NCBI GenBank assembly: GCA_017853455.1 | Contig: JAFMJM010000109.1 | Span: 1-7,665 of the forward strand | Direction: 5' to 3' | Source of the DNA: Acidimicrobiia bacterium | Lineage (GTDB): Bacteria; Actinomycetota; Acidimicrobiia; IMCC26256; PALSA-555 | DNA: 7,665 nt | Shown here: piece after piece, positions 1 through 7,665 of the stretch | How the letters are laid out: every line of letters starts with the position of its first letter | Position numbering within the stretch: position 1 is the first letter of the stretch | The notes under the pieces: model-generated | The model's database searches: none | What the model was told of the DNA's origin: nothing | The model's input: the letters and a program-made list of their open reading frames with translations, nothing else | Program-made: the position numbers and the translations under genes

Positions 1-54
1 GATCGTCCCGATGTTGAGATGCGGCTTCGTACGCTCGAACTTCGCCTTGCCCAT
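1..54 (-). CDS. tuf: Elongation factor Tu, N-terminal fragment (cut by window edge)
   Basis: The minus strand from position 54 reads ATG followed by 17 more codons, giving MGKAKFERTKPHLNIGTI, which is the near-invariant start of bacterial EF-Tu. The G1 loop would follow just beyond the window. EF-Tu is the cytoplasmic GTPase that delivers aminoacyl-tRNA to the ribosomal A site. A GAGG ribosome-binding motif at 64-67 lies 9 nt before the ATG, which supports this start. The gene follows fusA after 63 bp, the standard end of the str operon. Only 18 codons are visible, so whether the gene is intact cannot be judged. The N-terminus and its place after fusA make the identity secure. Confidence 0.93.
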   Translation of the reverse strand, partial: MGKAKFERTKPHLNIGTI

Positions 55-63
55 GATGATTCG

Positions 64-67
64 CCTC
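64..67 (-). promoter_or_regulatory. Ribosome-binding site of tuf
   Basis: The minus strand reads GCGAGGCGA, with GAGG 9 nt before the tuf ATG at 54-52. This is a moderate Shine-Dalgarno match at acceptable spacing, and no other in-frame start is nearby. Confidence 0.6.
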
Positions 68-117
68 GCTGTGGTGGATGTGTCGATGGATGAACGAACT
101 GGGTGGTCCGGACCGGG

Positions 118-2208
118 CTACTCGCCGCGGACCCGGGCCGTGATCTCCTGGGCGATCGACTCCGGAACCTGCTGGTAGGAGTCGAACTGCATCGTGTAGG
201 TCGCACGCCCCTGGGTGCGTGAACGGAGGTCGGTAGCGTAGCCGAACATCTCGCTGAGGGGCACCTGCGCCCGCACGACGTGGGCGTTGCCCCGCTGCTC
301 CATGCCCTCGACCTTGCCCCGGCGGGACGACAGGTCGCCGATGACGTCGCCCATGTAGTCCTCGGGGGTGACGACCTCGACGCTCATGATCGGCTCGAGG
401 ATGACCGGGCTGGCCTGGCGGACGGCCTTCTTCAGGGCCATCGAGCCGGCGATCTTGAAGGCCATCTCCGACGAGTCGACGTCGTGGTACGAGCCGAAGG
501 TCAGGATCGCCCGGATGTCGACGAGGGGGTAGCCGGCGATCACGCCGCCCTCGAGGGCCTCCTGCATGCCGGCGTCGACCGCCGGGATGTACTCCCGGGG
601 GATCACGCCGCCGACGATCTTGTCGACGAACTCGTAGCCGCCACCGGGGCCGGTCGGCTCGAGGCTGATGACCACGTGGCCGTACTGGCCCCGACCACCG
701 GTCTGGCGCACGTAGCGCTCCTCGACCTTCTCGACGGTCTTGGTGATGGTCTCCCGGTAGGCGACCTGGGGCTTGCCCACGTTGGCGGCGACCGAGAACT
801 CCCGGGTCATCCGGTCGACGAGGACGTCGAGGTGGAGCTCGCCCATGCCCGAGATGATCGTCTGGCCGGTCTCCTCGTCGGTCCGGACCTGGAAGGTCGG
901 GTCCTCCTCGGAGAGGGCGCTCAGGGCCTTGCCCAGCTTGTCCTGGTCGACCTTGGTCTTGGGCTCGATGGCGACCGAGATGACCGGGGCGGGGAACTCC
1001 ATCCGCTCGAGCATGATCGGGTTGGCCGGGTCGCAGAGCGTGTCACCGGTGGTGGTGTTCTTCAGACCCACGGCCGCCACGATGTCGCCGGCGAAGACGC
1101 CGTCCTTGTCCTCGCGGTGGTTGGCGTGCATCTGGAGGATGCGCCCGACCCGCTCCTTCTTGTCCTTGGTGGCGTTGAGGACCTGGGCCCCCGCCTCGAG
1201 GCGGCCCGAGTAGACCCGGAAGTAGGTGAGCTTCCCGACGTAGGGGTCGCTCATGATCTTGAACGCCAGGGCCGAGAAGGGCTCGGAGTCCGAGGCGTCG
1301 CGGGTCATCGGCTCCTCGGTCTTGACGTTGGAGCCGGTGATGGCGGGGATGTCGACCGGGCTCGGGAGGTAGTCGACGACGGCGTCGAGGAGGGGCTGCA
1401 CGCCCTTGTTCTTGAAGGCCGTCCCGCACAGGATCGGCACGATGTCGCCGGCGATGGTGGCCGAGCGGATGGCGGTCCGGAGGTCGTCGCCGGTGATCTC
1501 CTCCTCGCCGACGTACTTCTCGAGCACCACCTCGTCGAACTGGCTGACCACGTCGACGAGCTCGTGGCGCCAGGTGTCGGCGTCGTCGACCAGGTCGGCC
1601 GGGATGTCGACGACCTCGTACTCCTCGCCCATGCCGTCGTCCCAGACGAGGGCCTTCATGGTGAGCAGGTCGATGACGCCCCGGAATTCGCTCTCGGCGC
1701 CGATGGGCAGCTGCACGAGGGCGACGGTGGCGTCGAGCCGGTCCTTGATCATGTCGACGCAGCGGTAGAAGTCGGCGCCCACGCGGTCCATCTTGTTGAC
1801 GAAGCACATGCGCGGCACGTTGTACTTGTTGGCCTGGCGCCAGACGGTCTCGGTCTGGGGCTCCACGCCGGCCACGGCGTCGAAGACCGCCACGGCGCCG
1901 TCGAGGACCCGCAGCGACCGCTCGACCTCGACGGTGAAGTCGACGTGTCCCGGGGTGTCGATGATGTTGATCCAGGCGTCGCGCCACTTGCAGGTGGTGG
2001 CGGCGCTGGTGATCGTGATGCCGCGCTCCTGCTCCTGGACCATCCAGTCCATGACGGCGGCACCCTCGTGGACCTCACCGATCTTGTAGGTGCGGCCGGT
2101 GTAGTAGAGGATGCGCTCGGTCGTGGTGGTCTTGCCGGCGTCGATGTGGGCCATGATCCCGATGTTGCGGACGCGCGGCAGCGGGACCTCGCGGGTGATG
2201 TCGGCCAT
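118..2208 (-). CDS. fusA: Elongation factor G (translocation GTPase)
   Basis: EF-G drives tRNA-mRNA translocation on the ribosome using GTP and, with RRF, helps recycle ribosomes. The 696-residue length is normal for the canonical type. The G domain shows the P-loop AHIDAGKT (residues 20-27), switch I RGITI (62-66), DTPGH (84-88, with the catalytic His88) and NKMD (138-141). The domain III motif GMGELHLDV follows. Domain IV carries GGRGQYGHV and GSYHDVDSSEMAF, and domain V carries SEMFGYATDLRSRTQGRA near the C-terminus. Conservation of the domain IV and V motifs favours the main EF-G over the EF-G2 or tetracycline-protection paralogues. The ATG start gives the expected N-terminus and has GAGG 10 nt upstream; the stop is TAG. 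It lies between rpsG (146 bp) and tuf (63 bp), as in the str operon. No frameshift or missing motif was seen. Confidence 0.98.
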   Translation of the reverse strand: MADITREVPLPRVRNIGIMAHIDAGKTTTTERILYYTGRTYKIGEVHEGAAVMDWMVQEQERGITITSAATTCKWRDAWINIIDTPGHVDFTVEVERSLRVLDGAVAVFDAVAGVEPQTETVWRQANKYNVPRMCFVNKMDRVGADFYRCVDMIKDRLDATVALVQLPIGAESEFRGVIDLLTMKALVWDDGMGEEYEVVDIPADLVDDADTWRHELVDVVSQFDEVVLEKYVGEEEITGDDLRTAIRSATIAGDIVPILCGTAFKNKGVQPLLDAVVDYLPSPVDIPAITGSNVKTEEPMTRDASDSEPFSALAFKIMSDPYVGKLTYFRVYSGRLEAGAQVLNATKDKKERVGRILQMHANHREDKDGVFAGDIVAAVGLKNTTTGDTLCDPANPIMLERMEFPAPVISVAIEPKTKVDQDKLGKALSALSEEDPTFQVRTDEETGQTIISGMGELHLDVLVDRMTREFSVAANVGKPQVAYRETITKTVEKVEERYVRQTGGRGQYGHVVISLEPTGPGGGYEFVDKIVGGVIPREYIPAVDAGMQEALEGGVIAGYPLVDIRAILTFGSYHDVDSSEMAFKIAGSMALKKAVRQASPVILEPIMSVEVVTPEDYMGDVIGDLSSRRGKVEGMEQRGNAHVVRAQVPLSEMFGYATDLRSRTQGRATYTMQFDSYQQVPESIAQEITARVRGE

Positions 2209-2354
2209 GGTGGATGATCCTCGTCGTTCGTCGTGTCGCGGGGGGGTCGAAACGGTGAACCGTCGGTGACCGGCAGGTGCCGGTTCCAGCGGGGTCCGGC
2301 GCGGCGACTCGACGACGCCGCAGCACGGAATGGGTCAGCGGCGACGCAGGGTGC
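2209..2354 (-). other. rpsG-fusA spacer with three small inverted repeats
   Basis: This 146-bp gap is the longest in the window. In transcript order it contains three perfect GC-rich inverted repeats: GCGGCG/CGCCGC arms at 2301-2306 and 2316-2321 with a 9-nt loop; ACCGGCA/TGCCGGT arms at 2269-2275 and 2278-2284, which would fold as a 6-bp stem with a 4-nt loop; and ACGGT/ACCGT arms at 2252-2256 and 2259-2263. None is followed by a T-run on the minus strand; the last is followed by a C-run (2241-2247), so a standard intrinsic terminator is not supported. I saw no convincing -35/-10 pair. The fusA ribosome-binding motif GAGG sits at 2219-2222, 10 nt before the start. The hairpins may be mRNA structure, a processing site or chance in GC-rich DNA. 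Confidence 0.4.
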
Positions 2355-2825
2355 TCACCACCGGTAGTGGGCGAACGCCTTGTTCGACTCGGCCATCTTC
2401 TGCAAGTCGTCCTTGCGCTTGATGGCCGCGCCCAGACCGTTGCTGGCGTCGAGCAGCTCGGCGGACAGCCGCTGCGCCATGGTCTTCTCCCGCCGCTGAC
2501 GCGAGTAGCCGACGATCCAGCGGATCGCGAGCGTCGTCGCCCGCCGGGGGCGAACCTCGACCGGGACCTGGTACGTGGCGCCACCGACCCGGCGGCTCCG
2601 CACCTCGAGGGCCGGACGCACGTTCTCGACCGCACGCTTCAGCGTGGGGATCGGGTCGCCACCGGTCTTCTTCTCGATGTCGGCGAGGGCCTCGTAGACG
2701 ATCCGCTCGGCGACGGAGCGCTTGCCCTCGAGGAGCACCTTGTTGACGAGCTGGGTGACGACGACCGACCGGTAGATCGGGTCGGGGACGAGGTCACGCC
2801 GGGGTGCGGGTCCCTTGCGGGGCAT
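2355..2825 (-). CDS. rpsG: 30S ribosomal protein S7 (uS7)
   Basis: uS7 is a primary binder of the 3' domain of 16S rRNA that starts assembly of the 30S head and lies near the E-site tRNA and mRNA exit. The product is 156 residues, the usual bacterial length. It starts MPRKGPAPRR, has the conserved helix SVAERIVYEAL at about residues 37-47, the VRSRRVGGATYQVPVEV segment (about 75-91), and ends NKAFAHYRW, all typical of the family. The ATG follows the rpsL TGA after a single base, and a strong GGGAGGG motif within the end of rpsL precedes it by 5 nt, so initiation is probably coupled to rpsL termination. The stop is TGA. In E. coli, S7 represses its own operon by binding the rpsL-rpsG intercistronic RNA; that spacer is absent here. 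Confidence 0.98.
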   Translation of the reverse strand: MPRKGPAPRRDLVPDPIYRSVVVTQLVNKVLLEGKRSVAERIVYEALADIEKKTGGDPIPTLKRAVENVRPALEVRSRRVGGATYQVPVEVRPRRATTLAIRWIVGYSRQRREKTMAQRLSAELLDASNGLGAAIKRKDDLQKMAESNKAFAHYRW

Positions 2826-2826
2826 C

Positions 2827-3198
2827 TCAGCCCTCCCGCTTCGCGCCGTAGCGGCTGCGGGCCTGCTTGCGGTTGTTCACGCCCGAGGCGTCGAGCGCAC
2901 CGCGCACGATCTTGTAGCGGACACCCGGGAGGTCCTTCACCCGGCCACCACGCACGAGCACGATCGAGTGCTCCTGGAGGTTGTGCCCCACACCGGGGAT
3001 GTAGGCCGTCACCTCGATGCCGGAGGAGAGCCGCACACGGGCCACCTTCCGGAGGGCCGAGTTCGGCTTCTTCGGGGTGGTCGTGTACACGCGCGTGCAG
3101 ACCCCCCGTCGCTGCGGGGAACCCTTGAGGGCCGGGGTCTTCGACTTGGTGGTCTTCGACTCCCGCCCTTTTCGGACGAGTTGCTGGATCGTGGGCAC
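2827..3198 (-). CDS. rpsL: 30S ribosomal protein S12 (uS12), GTG start
   Basis: uS12 sits in the decoding centre of the 30S subunit and affects translational accuracy. The 123-residue product opens MPTIQQLVRKGR and contains TTPKKPNSALRK and the PGVGHNLQEHS and GGRVKDLPGVRYKIVRG segments typical of the family. Lys43 and Lys88, where changes give streptomycin resistance in other bacteria, are both lysine, so the protein looks like the sensitive form. Asp89, the residue methylthiolated in E. coli, is also kept. The start codon is GTG (3198-3196); GAGG at 3209-3212 lies 10 nt upstream, and the N-terminus matches the family exactly, so the start is firm. It follows rpoC by 81 bp and is 1 nt from rpsG, making rpsL-rpsG a tight pair at the head of the str genes. 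Confidence 0.98.
   Translation of the reverse strand: MPTIQQLVRKGRESKTTKSKTPALKGSPQRRGVCTRVYTTTPKKPNSALRKVARVRLSSGIEVTAYIPGVGHNLQEHSIVLVRGGRVKDLPGVRYKIVRGALDASGVNNRKQARSRYGAKREG
2831..2837 (-). promoter_or_regulatory. Strong ribosome-binding site of rpsG inside the 3' end of rpsL
   Basis: The minus strand reads GGGAGGG here, containing the GGAGG core (2832-2836) 6 nt before the rpsG ATG at 2825. It is the best Shine-Dalgarno match in the window and overlaps the last codons of rpsL, fixing the rpsG start and allowing re-initiation by ribosomes finishing rpsL. Confidence 0.8.
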
Positions 3199-3208
3199 GC
3201 GGTGGGTT

Positions 3209-3212
3209 CCTC
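3209..3212 (-). promoter_or_regulatory. Ribosome-binding site that supports the rpsL GTG start
   Basis: GAGG (within GAGGAA) on the minus strand lies 10 nt before the GTG at 3198. There is no ATG at this N-terminus, so the motif together with the conserved PTIQQL sequence decides the start. Confidence 0.6.
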
Positions 3213-3262
3213 GGGTCGTCGTGGTGGGATTCGGGACGGGAGAGGCTACTGCCCCACCCGGT

Positions 3263-3277
3263 CGGGCTGCGAGCCCG
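3263..3277 (-). other. Small GC hairpin just after the rpoC stop
   Basis: Directly after the rpoC TGA (3282-3280) the minus strand carries CGGGCT-CGC-AGCCCG, a perfect 6-bp stem with a 3-nt loop. No T-run follows; the next bases are GC-rich. It could be a weak, U-less terminator or attenuator at the rpoBC/str boundary, an RNA-stability element, or chance. The rest of the 81-bp spacer (3199-3279) shows only a TAGCCT on the minus strand (3248-3243) that fits a TANNNT -10 box but has no recognisable -35 partner. Confidence 0.3.
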
Positions 3278-3279
3278 GC

Positions 3280-7347
<4,068 letters not shown>

Positions 7348-7353
7348 TGCGTG

Positions 7354-7357
7354 CCTC
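7354..7357 (-). promoter_or_regulatory. Ribosome-binding site that decides the rpoC GTG start
   Basis: The minus strand reads AGCGAGGCACGCA followed by GTG, placing GAGG 6 nt from the start at 7347. The alternative ATG at 7320 has no purine-rich motif upstream, so this site supports the longer N-terminus. Confidence 0.65.
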
Positions 7358-7378
7358 GCTTCGATCGTCTGTCGTCGA

Positions 7379-7410
7379 GTGTCGTGGTGTCGGGGTGTCG
7401 TGTGGTGTCG
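7379..7410. repeat. Short imperfect tandem repeat in the rpoB-rpoC spacer
   Basis: GTGTCG (CGACAC on the transcribed strand) starts at 7379, 7387, 7395 and 7405, giving periods of 8, 8 and 10 nt. It fills half of the 65-bp gap between the rpoB stop and the rpoC ribosome-binding site. In the mRNA the segment is almost only C and A with single G residues, so it is likely unstructured. No T-run or promoter motif was seen. Confidence 0.6.
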
Positions 7411-7412
7411 GG

Positions 7413-7665
7413 TCAGACCCGGCCGGCCTCACGCGCGGCGTCTTCCTCGTCCGTGCCCCGCTCGGGCCGGGAGAGGTCGATGCCGAGCGACTCGGTCGTC
7501 CGGAACGCGTCCTCGTCGAGCTCGCGGATCTCGACCTCGTCGCCGGCCTCGTTCATGACCTTGACGTTGAGGCAGAGGGCCTGCATCTCCTTGATGAGCA
7601 CCTTGAAGGACTCGGGGATGCCGGGCTCGGGGATGTTCTCGCCCTTGACGATGGCCTCGTAGACC
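7413..7665 (-). CDS. rpoB: DNA-directed RNA polymerase subunit beta, C-terminal fragment (cut by window edge)
   Basis: The frame is open from the window edge to a TGA at 7415-7413 and gives 83 residues. It begins VYEAIVKGENIPEPGIPESF and continues KVLIKEMQALCLNVKV, the very conserved C-terminal end of RpoB, which packs against the N-terminal part of beta' in the polymerase. After this the sequence becomes an acidic, lineage-variable tail (EIRELDEDAFRTTESLGIDL...) ending EAGRV, similar in style to the mycobacterial tail. The true start lies outside the window; the GTG codon at 7601 inside this frame is an internal valine, not a start. rpoC follows after 65 bp, the universal rpoB-rpoC order. 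The rifampicin-binding region is not in view. Confidence 0.97.
   Translation of the reverse strand, partial: VYEAIVKGENIPEPGIPESFKVLIKEMQALCLNVKVMNEAGDEVEIRELDEDAFRTTESLGIDLSRPERGTDEEDAAREAGRV

Noticed and set aside
105..114. Perfect 10-bp palindrome GGTCCGGACC just after the fusA stop
   Set aside because: Without a central loop it makes at best a tiny hairpin and has no T-run. A 10-bp palindrome is unremarkable in GC-rich DNA, so neither terminator nor operator is supported.
280..2217. Long plus-strand open frame (about 645 codons) opposite fusA
   Set aside because: Same cause: exact antisense register to fusA with TTA, CTA and TCA codons absent from the overlapped part. The predicted product is compositionally skewed and the sense strand is clearly EF-G.
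2241..2247. G/C homopolymer of seven (C-run on the transcribed strand) after the fusA-leader hairpins, as a terminator tail
   Set aside because: Intrinsic terminators need a U-run in the transcript; a C-run would stabilise the RNA-DNA hybrid instead.
7413..7601. A separate 62-residue small protein starting at GTG 7601
   Set aside because: The frame stays open upstream to the window edge and reads the conserved RpoB C-terminus, so this is the end of rpoB, not a small gene.

Overview
The window is a stretch of core housekeeping DNA read entirely on the minus strand. In transcription order (right to left) it holds the 3' end of rpoB, complete rpoC, rpsL, rpsG and fusA, and the first 18 codons of tuf. 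This is the classic rpoBC plus str-operon arrangement. I found no mobile element, CRISPR array, RNA gene or accessory system.

The organism is a high-GC bacterium, most likely an actinomycete in the broad sense. Codons almost always end in G or C. RpoC resembles mycobacterial RpoC along most of its length, including its first 17 residues and the charged helical insertion at about residues 140-220. The last residues of RpoB (ending in a divergent acidic tail) fit the same group. Placement in a deep lineage such as Acidimicrobiia is a guess from overall impression; no search was run.

Layout: rpoB 3' end (7413-7665), a 65-bp spacer with a short GTGTCG repeat, rpoC (3280-7347, GTG start), an 81-bp spacer with a small hairpin, rpsL (2827-3198, GTG start), a 1-nt gap, rpsG (2355-2825), a 146-bp spacer with three small inverted repeats, fusA (118-2208), a 63-bp spacer, then tuf (54 down to the window edge). 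Every spacer is below 150 bp, so no gene-free stretch over 300 bp exists.

Together the genes make the two largest RNA polymerase subunits (beta and beta'), two 30S proteins (uS12 in the decoding centre, uS7 in the head) and the two main elongation GTPases (EF-G and EF-Tu). All genes point the same way with short gaps and no convincing internal terminator, so transcription as one long unit, perhaps with weak internal promoters, is the simplest reading. The points worth a second look are small: the spacers, the missing room for an E. coli-type S7 control site, a 15-nt duplication inside rpoC, and the variable RpoC tail.
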